Shown here one piece after another: positions 34,156 through 42,678 of a DNA stretch of 64,000 nt. Under the pieces are notes generated by a model. The model had not been told where the DNA came from, did not search any database, and saw nothing but the letters and a program-made list of their open reading frames with translations. The DNA comes from Steroidobacteraceae bacterium (lineage in GTDB: Bacteria > Pseudomonadota > Gammaproteobacteria > Steroidobacterales > Steroidobacteraceae): NCBI GenBank assembly GCA_025451845.1, contig JANWJS010000028.1, positions 92,189-156,188 on the forward strand, given 5' to 3'. A program made the translations under genes and the position numbers. The stretch's first letter is position 1. The number at the start of each line of letters is the position of its first letter.

Positions 34156-35187
34156 TCAATGCGATTTACTGGCCGACATTTCGTTGTTTTCGAGTCGCTC
34201 GGTCGCACGTATGAAGCCGAGTACGCCCTCGTACAGCGACACCCGATTTCGCTCCAGGTGCATCACATGCGTCCCGTCATCGATACACAGCCGCCACTTG
34301 AGCGGGCTGGAGGTGAACGCTGCGAGGAACGCTGCGGCAGTGGGCAGATTCGCCCACACGTCGTATTTTCCATAGACCATCAGGATCGGAGCCGTTAGTC
34401 GACTGGGTGAGTATGGATAGACGCCGGCATTCACCGCTTCGAAGTCGGCGACCGGCCCGTCCGGAATGCGAATCTCCCCAGGAGGGTCGCCGGGTATATG
34501 AGGAGCGGATGCCTCGAACTCCCCGGCCCACCTGCGGGTGACGGCGGGCTCCAGCAGCACGAGGCCTCTCGGCAGGACGTCCGAGAAATAAAGCTGCCGC
34601 AGGCGCTCTTGGGCAGTCAGGCTGAACCAGCCCACATGCTCCGATTCCGGCTGCGGGCCTGGCATGGGCAAGACGGGGCCAAACAGCGTAAGTGAGCTCA
34701 ACGCGCCGGCAGGGGTCGCGGCAAAGTCCGCGGCCGGGATCGTTCCCCAGGAATGAGCGATCACATCTACCTCCCTGATGCCGCGGCTGTCGCGCATGTA
34801 CGTGACAGCCACGCCTATTTCCCGGGCGGCCTCCGGTACGCGCAGCAGCGGCAGATGGGCGGCGGCCGGCTCGGCCATTGCCTGCGGGCGGCTCGATGCG
34901 CCGAATCCCAGAAAATCCAGGCCGCAGGCTAAGAAACCGTTCTTCGCCATGAACTCCATCCAGGAGTCGCCCGGCTTGAACTCAAAACCTGCCGCCAGCA
35001 TGGTAGGAAAGCTCGAGCCATGAATGAAGAGCACGCCCTTGTCGGTGGCCTTCTCCGGCTTCGCGCAGTGCAGCGCGAGGTGCTGCGCCGATCCCGGCGA
35101 GAGCGGCAGGTTGATCGTCTTCACCCCGGACCTATAATTGCCCGAGGTGGCCAGCAGCGCCATGCCGAGTGCCAGTATCATTATCAT
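34156..35187 (-). CDS. alpha/beta hydrolase with N-terminal membrane anchor or signal
   Basis: About 343 residues. A hydrophobic N-terminus (IMILALGMALLATSG) suggests export or anchoring. The fold shows GVLFIHGSSFPTML (oxyanion strand), the nucleophile elbow AHSWGTIP, the acid in VYGKYDVWANLP and the histidine in DDGTHVMHLERN, so the triad is complete. Substrate unknown. The second ATG (35181) has better spacing from AGGA than the first. It is divergent from an ArsR-type regulator that may control it. Confidence 0.8.
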   Translation of the reverse strand: MIMILALGMALLATSGNYRSGVKTINLPLSPGSAQHLALHCAKPEKATDKGVLFIHGSSFPTMLAAGFEFKPGDSWMEFMAKNGFLACGLDFLGFGASSRPQAMAEPAAAHLPLLRVPEAAREIGVAVTYMRDSRGIREVDVIAHSWGTIPAADFAATPAGALSSLTLFGPVLPMPGPQPESEHVGWFSLTAQERLRQLYFSDVLPRGLVLLEPAVTRRWAGEFEASAPHIPGDPPGEIRIPDGPVADFEAVNAGVYPYSPSRLTAPILMVYGKYDVWANLPTAAAFLAAFTSSPLKWRLCIDDGTHVMHLERNRVSLYEGVLGFIRATERLENNEMSASKSH

Positions 35188-35256
35188 TCCTAACGAGGTG
35201 GAGCGGCGATCGCCGGCGAGCGGGATTATCGTGGGTCACTGACCGGGCGTGTTTCC

Positions 35257-35943
35257 ATGGACATTGAAGTATCGAATCGAGAAACCCTCGCAGATACTGC
35301 ATCTCTCCTGAGCGATTCCTCGCGTGTCAAGATATTGCTGGCGCTTCTCGACGGGCGCGCATACACGGCAACCGAGCTCGCCCGGTCCGCGAACATCAGC
35401 CCGCAGGCGGCGAGCTTTCATCTGAAGCGGCTCGTTTCAGCCGGTCTCCTCAGTTGCGTCAGCAGGGGGAGATTCCGCTATTTCAAACTGGCGGGCCCGC
35501 ACGTTGCCGAGCTTCTGGAAGGCCTGCTGGCAGTCGACCAGGTCGTCAATCGCGCCAACCCGCGATCGACCTGTCCGCCGTCCCTGCACGATGCGCGGGC
35601 TTGCTACAACCACCTTGCCGGCCGGGCAGGCGTGCATTTGTATCGGGGATTGTTGCACAAGGGCTGGCTCGTATTCGAAGGCTCGAAATTGGTTCCCACG
35701 GCCGCGGCCGCAGACCTGCTTGACGAGCTCGCCCTCTCGAAGCGCCTGCCGTCTCTCTCAGGCAAGCCGTGCCTGGATTGGTCGGAGCGCGAGTTCCACA
35801 TCGCGGGTGAGCTCGGTGTCTTGCTCCTGAATTCGATGCTCGAGTCGCGCTGGTTTCTGCGGGGGAACGGCCGATCGCTCACCTTGACTGAAAAGGGCCG
35901 CAGGCGATTCGCGACTTACGCTCTGTATCCCTGGACACGCTGA
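35257..35943 (+). CDS. ArsR-family transcriptional regulator
   Basis: A 228-residue regulator. The N-terminal winged helix (about 10-90) has LLSDSSRVKILLALLDGRAYTATELARSANISPQAASFHLKRLVSAGLLSCVSRGRFRYFKL, the ArsR/HTH_5 pattern. The longer C-terminal half (ACYNHLAGRAGVHLYRGLLHKGWL ... YALYPWTR) belongs to the subgroup with an added winged helix-like dimer domain. No classical metal-binding ELCVC motif is present, so it is not an arsenic sensor. The 69-base gap to the divergent hydrolase is the probable operator. Confidence 0.85.
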   Translation: MDIEVSNRETLADTASLLSDSSRVKILLALLDGRAYTATELARSANISPQAASFHLKRLVSAGLLSCVSRGRFRYFKLAGPHVAELLEGLLAVDQVVNRANPRSTCPPSLHDARACYNHLAGRAGVHLYRGLLHKGWLVFEGSKLVPTAAAADLLDELALSKRLPSLSGKPCLDWSEREFHIAGELGVLLLNSMLESRWFLRGNGRSLTLTEKGRRRFATYALYPWTR

Positions 35944-36019
35944 GGCGCAGCGGCGAGCGCCCTCCATAACCGCCGACCTGGCCAATCTTGACTCAGCACG
36001 CGCGTTCAGGCACCTTTCG

Positions 36020-36190
36020 CCGGCGCGACAAGTTCCCCTCGCAGGGGATTAAAACGGGAACTCGGGTAAAAGCCCGGGCTGCCCCCGCAACTGTACGCGG
36101 TGTGCCACGCATCGAAGACCACTGGATGAGAATCCGGGAAGGTGATGCGCGGACGCTAGCCGCAAGCCAGGAGACCTGCTTGTCGCGGTC
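36020..36190 (+). promoter_or_regulatory. cobalamin riboswitch
   Basis: The class I adenosylcobalamin aptamer is recognisable throughout: TTCCCC..GGGGATTAAAACGGGAA, CGGGTAAAAGCCCGGGCTGCC, CCCCGCAACTGTA, the ATCCGGGAAGG segment, and the B12 box GCCAGGAGACCTGC at 36166-36179. It lies 160 bases upstream of the TonB receptor gene. The distal part of the leader (36190-36349) would be the expression platform. Confidence 0.92.
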
Positions 36191-36310
36191 GCCCAATCGA
36201 GCAGCCGGGGTGTGCTGCGCGAGCGGACCAACCGAGTGGCGACACGGACCGCGTGGCAGGACGTGGTGACCGGTCGCGCTTGCAAGAGCTGAATAGACCG
36301 GCGACCTCCC

Positions 36311-36332
36311 GCGCGATCCGCCCGGATTGCGC
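36311..36332 (+). promoter_or_regulatory. hairpin in the riboswitch expression platform
   Basis: GCGCGATCC and GGATTGCGC pair over nine positions (one G-T) around the loop GCCC. It sits 5 bases before the GGGAG ribosome-binding site (36338-36342) of the receptor gene, so it could take part in translational control. No T tract follows, which argues against transcription termination. Confidence 0.4.
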
Positions 36333-36349
36333 AACTTGGGAGCTCTGCC

Positions 36350-38299
36350 TTGAAACGACGAATCGCCCTGCCGCCGGCGGCCATCCCGCTCATCCTCTTC
36401 GCAACCCAAGCCGCGGCGCATGCGACCGCCGACAGTGGCGGTACCTCACTCGACGAAGTCGTTGTGGTTGCAAACCGTGCGCCCGCCCCGCTATCGCAAG
36501 TCGGCAACTCGGTCACGGTACTCGATGATCAGGCCATCGAGGAAAGTCAGGCAATCATCACCTCGGATCTCCTCGCGCAGACGCCCGGAATAACGGTCGC
36601 GCGCACCGGCGGAGTCGGGCAGCCAACGTCGGTATTCATCCGCGGCGCAGAAGGCGATCAAACAGTGCTCGTCATCGATGGCGTGAAGATGACAGACCCA
36701 TCATTAACCGGTGGGGGCTTCGACTTCGAGAATCTGTTGATCGGCGACACTTCGCGCATCGAGATCCTGCGCGGTGCCCAGTCGACCCTCTACGGCAGCG
36801 ATGCCATCGGTGGTGTCATCAACGTCGTCACCGCCGACCCGGCTCGGAAGTCAGAAGGCGGTGCGAGCCTTGAGGGAGGATCGCACGGCACCGGTTATGG
36901 CACCGTGCACCTCGGCGGCTTGTCGGACGCACTCACGTGGCGCGTCGCCGGCAGCTACTACGGTTCCAGCGGAATCCCGTGCTTCGATCGGTACCTCGGC
37001 GGCCGGCGTGATTGCGCGAGCCAGATCGGCGATGGCGCCGGCCAGCTCCGCTATCAGTTCACCCCCGATGTGCAGCTGGACTTGCGCGGGTACATCGTCT
37101 CATCGCGCACCGATTTCGACGGTTATGACACTCCTACCTTCACCTTCGGTGATGACAGCGAATATGGCAAGACGCAGCATGGCATCGGGTACGCGGGACT
37201 CACCTTGTGGTCGCCGGATCATTCTCTCTCCAACCGACTCTCGGTTCAGTATACCGGCTCCGAGACCCGTGAATTCGATCCGAACGCTCCCGCGAATTAC
37301 GGCGATCCCACGACCGAGACCTTTTACGGGTTCGGGCGCAATGTTCGCGAAGAATATCAGGGCACCTGGAAATTCTCCGATGCCGGGCAGGTCGTCTTCG
37401 GCGCCCAGAACGAGCACTCTACGATAAATACCGTGAGCCCCTTCTCGCCGTTCATCGGCGCGGGCGTAGTCATCGACAGCGGCTACGTGCAGGCGCGGTA
37501 CGAGGTTCTGCAAGGACTCACGCTCACGGCCGGCACCCGTTACGATCATCATGACGTCTACGGCGGACATAGTACCGGCCAGCTTGCGGCCGCGTGGGTT
37601 CTGCCCGATCAGAACACCGTCCTGCGAGCGAGCTTTGGGCAAGGGTTCAAGGCGCCCTCCCTGTACCAACTCTACAGCAACTACGGCAATCGCGCGCTGC
37701 AGCCTGAAACGGCAAACAGTTGGGATGCCGGCATCGAGCAGCACATGCTGCAGGGGCACCTGGTCTCTTCCGCCACCTATTTTCAACGCAGCAGCCGCGA
37801 TCTCATCAGCTTCTTCGACTGCTTCACCCCGAGCCCATTGTGCGCGACCGAGCCCTTCGGCTACTACGCCAACATCGCGCGCTCCTTCGCGCGCGGGGTA
37901 GAGCTCACGGCCTCACTCGAGGCGACCGACCGCCTTTCGTTCACGGCCAATTACACCTGGATGACTGCCGAGGATCGCTCGGCGGGGTCGTCGGCCTACG
38001 GAAACGCGCTGCCTCGCCGGCCCGGGGAGACCGGCAACGCAACGTTGCGCTACGTCTGGCCCTGGCGGCTCGACACGGACCTCGCGCTGCGCTATTCCGG
38101 TCCAAGCTTCGACGACGCGGCAAATAGGATCAGGCTCGCAGGCTATGTGCTGCTGGATTTCCGGACATCCCTGCCCATCAGCGATCATCTGCAGATCTAC
38201 GCCCGCGCGGAGAACCTGACCGACCGCCACTACGAGCTGGCGTATCAGTATGGAACCCCGGGGCGCTCGGCTTACATCGGGGCACGTGCCACCTTCTAG
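36350..38299 (+). CDS. btuB: TonB-dependent cobalamin receptor, BtuB-like
   Basis: A 649-residue outer-membrane receptor. A signal peptide (to about A27) precedes a TonB box-like DEVVVVA, the plug domain (LLAQTPGITVARTGGVGQPTSVFIRGAEGDQTVLVIDGVKMTDP; RIEILRGAQSTLYGSDAIGGVINVVT) and a 22-stranded barrel ending in aromatic F649. The cobalamin riboswitch upstream makes vitamin B12 or a corrinoid the likely ligand. TTG at 36350 is the start, with GGGAG 7 bases upstream. No BtuCDF or cobalamin synthesis genes are in the window. Confidence 0.9.
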   Translation: MKRRIALPPAAIPLILFATQAAAHATADSGGTSLDEVVVVANRAPAPLSQVGNSVTVLDDQAIEESQAIITSDLLAQTPGITVARTGGVGQPTSVFIRGAEGDQTVLVIDGVKMTDPSLTGGGFDFENLLIGDTSRIEILRGAQSTLYGSDAIGGVINVVTADPARKSEGGASLEGGSHGTGYGTVHLGGLSDALTWRVAGSYYGSSGIPCFDRYLGGRRDCASQIGDGAGQLRYQFTPDVQLDLRGYIVSSRTDFDGYDTPTFTFGDDSEYGKTQHGIGYAGLTLWSPDHSLSNRLSVQYTGSETREFDPNAPANYGDPTTETFYGFGRNVREEYQGTWKFSDAGQVVFGAQNEHSTINTVSPFSPFIGAGVVIDSGYVQARYEVLQGLTLTAGTRYDHHDVYGGHSTGQLAAAWVLPDQNTVLRASFGQGFKAPSLYQLYSNYGNRALQPETANSWDAGIEQHMLQGHLVSSATYFQRSSRDLISFFDCFTPSPLCATEPFGYYANIARSFARGVELTASLEATDRLSFTANYTWMTAEDRSAGSSAYGNALPRRPGETGNATLRYVWPWRLDTDLALRYSGPSFDDAANRIRLAGYVLLDFRTSLPISDHLQIYARAENLTDRHYELAYQYGTPGRSAYIGARATF

Positions 38300-38662
38300 C
38301 GCCCGCGCTTGATTCGGTCGGGCGTTGTCCTTCGCCAGCGCACCAAAGATCTTCGTAGCGCCCCCCCGGCAGGCGGATGAAGGCGCGCCACGGGACATCA
38401 GCGCTCGCTGAGGATGCTGCGCCAAATAGTAAGCCCTTGATTTGATTTAGTTTCAAATCGTCAGGGCCGCCTCCCTGTTTCGCTTACCCCGCATGCGCCG
38501 TTGCGCAAATGAGAGGTCGATGGAAGACTTTGCAGGGCAAACCCGCGTAGTATTGCGCAGCGATAGCGGTACCCAAGCCCCGTTGCTGCAGTGCCGCATC
38601 GCCGCGACGGGCCCAGTTCCGACGCTTTAAATAAATAGGATTTCGAGTCGGTCGGGGGTCTA
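38300..38662. other. intergenic region with an AT-rich inverted repeat
   Basis: About 360 bases without a convincing gene. At 38439-38459 GATTTGA and TCAAATC pair around TTTAGTT, and outer GCCCT / AGGGC (38433-38467) can extend the stem. It has no T tract and is 130 bases beyond the btuB stop, so it is not an obvious terminator. Further on, TTTAAATAAATAGGA near 38629-38642 is an AT-rich patch likely to be part of the desaturase promoter. Confidence 0.4.
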
Positions 38663-39781
38663 GTGGGGTCGAATGAATGCTTGAGGCGCCAAAAGTGCGC
38701 CATGGTCGCGCGCTACGCAAAGTCACGAGACGCCAAAGGATTCACGCAAGTCTTCACGACCCTGGCTCCCTTGGCGCTTCTCTGGTGGACCGCCGTCCGG
38801 CTCGCCGGCGCATCGCCCTGGCTCGCCGCGATTCCATTGCCGTTCATCATCCTATTCACGGTGCGCGGCTTTGGCCTCATGCACGAATGCGGCCATGGCA
38901 GCTTGTTTCGGAATGCTCGTGCAAATCGCGGAGTCGGATTCCTCTTCGGCGTCATTTCGGGGATGCCACAGTATGTATGGTCACAGCATCACAACTACCA
39001 TCATGCGCACAACGGCAATTGGGACAAATACCGGGGACCCTACGCAACGCTGTCCATTGATGAGTACTCTGCGCTGACAAGCGGACGGCAGCGCTTCTAC
39101 CGGTTCAAGTGCAGCGTCCTGGCCGCCCCGCTCGCGGGCTTCATCTATCTGATTGCCACCCCGCGCTTCACCTGGCTGAAAGGCAGTGTTGGCCTGCTCA
39201 TCCATATTGCCAGGCGGAAGAGGTCGCACCCCGGCATGTCCCTGCAGGCCCACGCTGCGACGTATCGAACGCGCTACTGGAAAACGGCTCGCGAGTACCG
39301 GCACATGCTGTGGAATAACCTCGTGCTCCTGAGCCTCTGGGTGTTGATGAGCTACGCATGCGGAATATTCACATTCTTCTGCATCTATGTGCTCAGCGTA
39401 TCCATCGCGGGCGGCGCGGGAATCGTGTTGTTCACCGTGCAGCACAACTTCAATTACTCTTATGCCAGCGATGACGAACACTGGGACCAGGATACTGGAG
39501 CGATCGAAGGCACGAGCTATCTGGTACTGCCGCGCTGGCTGAACTGGTTCACGGTCAATATCGGCTATCATCACATCCATCACCTGTCGGCGAGCATCCC
39601 AAATTACTGCCTGGCTGAGTGCCACGATGAATATCAGCACGTGTTCCCGAGCGTGACCCGCCTGCGGTTGTGCGAGGTGCTCGGCGCGTTGAAATGCATT
39701 TTGTGGGACAAGCATGCGCAACGAATCATCTCGGTGGCGGAGTACCAGCGGCGACCGTGCGATGTCGTCGCTCGAGCCTGA
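38663..39781 (+). CDS. membrane fatty acid desaturase
   Basis: A 372-residue membrane di-iron enzyme. Three histidine boxes are visible: HECGH (74-78), HHNYHH (109-114) and HHIHH near residue 305, with hydrophobic pairs between them. It introduces a double bond into an acyl chain of membrane lipid or acyl carrier, using O2. GTG at 38663 has GGGGG 4 bases upstream; ATG at 38702 is an alternative giving 359 residues. It appears to be transcribed alone. Confidence 0.85.
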   Translation: MGSNECLRRQKCAMVARYAKSRDAKGFTQVFTTLAPLALLWWTAVRLAGASPWLAAIPLPFIILFTVRGFGLMHECGHGSLFRNARANRGVGFLFGVISGMPQYVWSQHHNYHHAHNGNWDKYRGPYATLSIDEYSALTSGRQRFYRFKCSVLAAPLAGFIYLIATPRFTWLKGSVGLLIHIARRKRSHPGMSLQAHAATYRTRYWKTAREYRHMLWNNLVLLSLWVLMSYACGIFTFFCIYVLSVSIAGGAGIVLFTVQHNFNYSYASDDEHWDQDTGAIEGTSYLVLPRWLNWFTVNIGYHHIHHLSASIPNYCLAECHDEYQHVFPSVTRLRLCEVLGALKCILWDKHAQRIISVAEYQRRPCDVVARA

Positions 39782-40012
39782 GCGAACGGCCGGATTGCGC
39801 TCTGATACGCGGTGACCTAGAGGTTACACAGCGGGCACATTGGCGCTGATATGCGGGCCAAGCTTGCGAAAGGCGCGCGAAGCCCTCGCCGTAGATGTAG
39901 AGTGGGCGCAATCGCTCTCCGCCGGTAGCGTCTGCCCACGCAGAATGCGACCGCGAACGGGTATGGGACCTTGCCCACGCCTGCGCGGACGGGCTCAACT
40001 CAGGCAAATCAT

Positions 40013-40396
40013 ATGTCTTCGAACCCTTGGAGTCCCAGCTCGCATCTGGCACCGGCGGCCGATCATTCCGATCCGACGGCGGGCTACCCCGCGCGGATCG
40101 TTCGCGAGCAGGCTGAGGAAGCCGAGCGCGCGCAGCGAGAACGAATCGAACAGTCGTGTGAACTCAACACTCCCGCGACGCGAATCCGTGCTTGGGAAAG
40201 ACTGCATCGCCTGACGCTGCCGCGCGGATCGGCACACTCGGTGCTCAGTGTGGTGGCCGAAGCTACGCACCTCACTCTCGAGGAGGTGCGTGAGGAGCAG
40301 CGGCGACGTTTGGAGCCTGCCCCCCTGCCGAAGCTGAGCGATTCGCCGGCGACCACGACGCCAACTGAGGAATCCGGCAACGCTCGCAACACATGA
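40013..40396 (+). CDS. small charged protein of unknown function
   Basis: A 127-residue ORF starting MSSNPWSPSS. The middle is predicted helical and highly charged (EQAEEAERAQRERIEQSCEL ... VVAEATHLTLEEVREEQRRRLE), with low-complexity termini. No family recognised, no signal peptide or membrane segment. Supported mainly by codon pattern, absence of a better ORF and position at the head of a series of small plus-strand genes. The ribosome-binding site is weak. Confidence 0.5.
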   Translation: MSSNPWSPSSHLAPAADHSDPTAGYPARIVREQAEEAERAQRERIEQSCELNTPATRIRAWERLHRLTLPRGSAHSVLSVVAEATHLTLEEVREEQRRRLEPAPLPKLSDSPATTTPTEESGNARNT

Positions 40397-40548
40397 GGCG
40401 TTCGGCCGTCAGGGTGAGCCTGGTGTGCGGAGTCTTCCGGGTGAGCGCCCAAGAGCGCTGAGGCAATTCTCAGCCCACCCCGCAGATGGACGGCGAGCGG
40501 TTTGACCGCGCCGGAACGCATCTTCCCGATCCTGACAGAGGAAACTTC

Positions 40549-40722
40549 GTGCCCAGACAAAACTACCGCCAAGTCAAGAAGCAGAAGGAGCAGAGCAGGA
40601 AGGCGCGCCAGCTCGAGAAACAGCAGCGCCGGACGGCTCGCCCGAATACCGGAGAGATCGAGACGCCGTTACAGGATCCGCCCGCTAACCCGAGCGATCC
40701 GACAGTGAGCCGCGGAACATGA
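40549..40722 (+). CDS. short basic protein (lysine/arginine/glutamine-rich)
   Basis: A 57-residue protein from GTG at 40549, with AGAGG 8 bases upstream. The sequence VPRQNYRQVKKQKEQSRKARQLEKQQRRTARP resembles short conserved proteobacterial proteins of the PRQNYRQAKKQRE type that have no known function; the charge suggests nucleic-acid contact. The track's start at 40486 has no comparable ribosome-binding site. Its stop overlaps the next start as ATGA. Confidence 0.6.
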   Translation: MPRQNYRQVKKQKEQSRKARQLEKQQRRTARPNTGEIETPLQDPPANPSDPTVSRGT

Positions 40723-41123
40723 GGCTTGGCCAAGCCCGCGGCGCCGCTACGCGTCAAGGTCGCTTCTCACAGCTGCATCGCGACCGAGAGGCCGCGCCTA
40801 AGCTGCGCACGATGTTCCCGGTGGTCGAGCAGCTCCGCTTTGAGCTGAGTTTCGAGGGCGGCGGCGCGGCTACCCCGGTACCTCAATCACACTTTCTGCA
40901 CCCTCCGGCCCGCGCGTACTTTACTTTCCCCTGTCCGTATAGCGACTGCGACGGCCGGTTCGAGCTCACCGCGGCCGTACACGCGGCAGTGGAGGATCCG
41001 GCGCATCGGATCGAAGGCGTACTGGAGTGCGCCGGCTCCCGTGTGAGCGACTTCAGGTCGAAGCCGCATTGTCAGTTACGCCTCTGCTTTACGCTCACGG
41101 CGGTGTGTTCGCCTGCCCATTAA
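40719..41123 (+). CDS. small cysteine-containing protein of unknown function
   Basis: A 134-residue protein translationally coupled (ATGA) to the preceding short basic protein. The conserved-looking core runs from FPVVEQLRFELSFEGG through HFLHPPARAYFTFPCPYSDCDGRFELTAAV to LECAGSRVSDFRSKPHCQLRLCFTLTAV, with five cysteines and several histidines that could bind a metal. I believe this core occurs elsewhere as an unnamed family but cannot name it. The first 30 residues may not be translated, as ATG at 40812 is an alternative. Confidence 0.6.
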   Translation: MRLGQARGAATRQGRFSQLHRDREAAPKLRTMFPVVEQLRFELSFEGGGAATPVPQSHFLHPPARAYFTFPCPYSDCDGRFELTAAVHAAVEDPAHRIEGVLECAGSRVSDFRSKPHCQLRLCFTLTAVCSPAH

Positions 41124-41134
41124 CGGACACTCCA

Positions 41135-41590
41135 ATGAGCGAGTATGAGTTCACGGTTTCTCTGCGCATTCGCCATCCGGCAATAGACCCGGACACGATC
41201 ACCGCCATGCTCGGCATCGAGCCGCAGCACGCCTGGCGAGCGGGCCAACCGCGCGTCGATCCGGCGGGCACGGAGCTCGGCGGCGCGCATCACGACAGCT
41301 ACTGGATGGGAAGGCTGATGGACGAGCCGCAGCTTTCCTCCGATAGCGCCTCGGTGGAAGGGATGATCTTGAAGACCCTCAGTCAGCTGCGGCGCTCCCA
41401 GTCCTTCCTCGAGCAGCTGAACGCGGGGGGAGGGGTCGCAGAGCTGCTCGTGAGTCTCTATGCGCGCGAGGACTTCCGGCTCGAGCTTCCGTCGGACTCC
41501 CTGACATTGCTGGGCCGACTACATCTGGCGATCGCCTTGGACGTTCATCCCCATTCACCGCTCGAGGCGCCCGTGTCGAGAGCGAACTGA
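41135..41590 (+). CDS. DUF4279 family protein
   Basis: A 151-residue protein starting MSEYEFTVSLRIRHPAIDPDTITAMLGIEPQHAWRAGQPR, which with the later EQLNAGGGVAELLVSLYARE and SLTLLGRLHLAIALDVHP matches DUF4279. These are small cytoplasmic proteins of unknown role, some of them found as immunity-like proteins. No partner toxin is visible here. The ATG at 41135 is chosen because the conserved start lies there. Confidence 0.75.
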   Translation: MSEYEFTVSLRIRHPAIDPDTITAMLGIEPQHAWRAGQPRVDPAGTELGGAHHDSYWMGRLMDEPQLSSDSASVEGMILKTLSQLRRSQSFLEQLNAGGGVAELLVSLYAREDFRLELPSDSLTLLGRLHLAIALDVHPHSPLEAPVSRAN

Positions 41591-41627
41591 GGCGGGCACC
41601 GCTCGACACGCCACGGACCTCATTAGC

Positions 41628-41972
41628 ATGGGCGAGACCAGAATCACCTCCGCGCAAGCGCTTGTCGCTGATGCCAGCGCCATCATGCGGCTGCTGGACG
41701 AAGTGCCGGATGCCGGCGAGATCTGCCTGGAGCTGTCCAAGCCGTACTTCACACGCCGCTGGCGGCACTCGGACCTGCGCAGCTTCTGGATCGCCAGCGA
41801 CGGCACGACGGCCGTGTGCCACACCCTTACGGGCCTCGAGCTCGATGAAGTGATTGCCCTCTGGCTCAGCTTCGACGATTACCGGCGGCAGCCCGGATTC
41901 AGGCTGTCGGCGAGCTCGCTGGGCAATATCATTGAGACGGAGCTAGGCCTGACAGTCGGGCTCGACGAGTGA
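41628..41972 (+). CDS. small protein of unknown function
   Basis: A 114-residue protein, MGETRITSAQALVADASAIMRLLDEVPDAGEICLELSKPYFTRRWRHSDLRSFWIAS..., globular in composition, without signal, membrane or metal motifs. I recognise no family. It follows the DUF4279 gene by 37 bases on the same strand and is the last gene before the tRNA-like fragment. Confidence 0.6.
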   Translation: MGETRITSAQALVADASAIMRLLDEVPDAGEICLELSKPYFTRRWRHSDLRSFWIASDGTTAVCHTLTGLELDEVIALWLSFDDYRRQPGFRLSASSLGNIIETELGLTVGLDE

Positions 41973-42005
41973 TCACGTACCTTTCGGGCCCTGAAGGGCG
42001 AATGA

Positions 42006-42039
42006 GGATCGAACCCTCGGCCCTCGCCTTGCGAACGCG
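42006..42039 (-). repeat. partial tRNA-Ala copy (34 bp, 31 matches to 45121-45154)
   Basis: On the minus strand this segment carries the anticodon loop TTCGCAA and the T-loop TTCGATC of tRNA-Ala(CGC) with only three differences from the intact gene 3.1 kb away. Outside it the acceptor and D-arm sequences do not match and no cloverleaf forms, so it is not a functional tRNA. Such fragments are commonly left by integrases that use tRNA genes. Both copies are in the same orientation. Confidence 0.6.
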
Positions 42040-42090
42040 TTTCGGCTGACCCTCCGCCACCATGCCGCTCGTGCGGGCACGGGTGTCGCT

Positions 42091-42678
42091 CTATCTCGTC
42101 TGCAAGATGATGTCGCTGGGCGAAGTGATGAGGATGCAAATGCAGCCGGTCTCGCTCCACACGCGTTCATCGGCTGTGCCCAGCTCTCGCCGATTGTAAT
42201 CCCCGGGGTAGAGCTTGCGGTCTTCTATCCAAAGCTCGCCGTCCAGGAGGAAGAGTTCCTCCACGCCCGCATGGCGGTGCGGCGGATACGCAGTGCCCGG
42301 AGCGAGGCGCACCAGCATGGTGACCCCGTCTCGCTCGGTGTCGGTTGCAAGTAGCTTACAAGAGATGCCGGCTGCGGCGCATTCCCATTCAGGCTCCTGC
42401 CACGGATGGCTCATGAGTACTGCCGGGTCCTCGGTCTCTTCACCGATGCGACGCTGGAGATGACTCCACATCGACTCCGATGGCCGCAGGATGTCCGTGG
42501 GCCACGCGATAAAGGAATCGACGACCGGACGCAGTGACTGCAGCTCTCGCTGACATTCGGCACAGTCTGAGAGGTGGGCTTCCAGGCGGCGTGTCTCCTC
42601 CGATGGAAGGGCATGCAGCACGTAAACAGGCAGCAGCTCGGCCTGCGCGCACCGACTTTGCTCAGAGCCCACGCTCAT
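42091..42678 (-). CDS. ChrR-like anti-sigma factor with C-terminal cupin domain
   Basis: A 195-residue protein. The N-terminal zinc anti-sigma motif is HLSDCAECQREL (HxxxCxxC), and the C-terminal cupin has YPPHRHAGVEELFLLDGELWIEDRKLYPGDY with the metal-binding HxH...E pattern. This two-domain plan is that of ChrR, which holds RpoE-type ECF sigma factors inactive until singlet oxygen or peroxides are sensed. Its ATG overlaps the sigma factor stop (ATGA). The stimulus here is inferred from ChrR. Confidence 0.85.
   Translation of the reverse strand: MSVGSEQSRCAQAELLPVYVLHALPSEETRRLEAHLSDCAECQRELQSLRPVVDSFIAWPTDILRPSESMWSHLQRRIGEETEDPAVLMSHPWQEPEWECAAAGISCKLLATDTERDGVTMLVRLAPGTAYPPHRHAGVEELFLLDGELWIEDRKLYPGDYNRRELGTADERVWSETGCICILITSPSDIILQTR

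Noticed and set aside
41990-42070. A second intact tRNA-Ala gene
   Set aside because: Only the anticodon-loop to T-loop part matches. The T-stem has a mismatch and no acceptor or D-arm can be formed, so it is recorded as a fragment.
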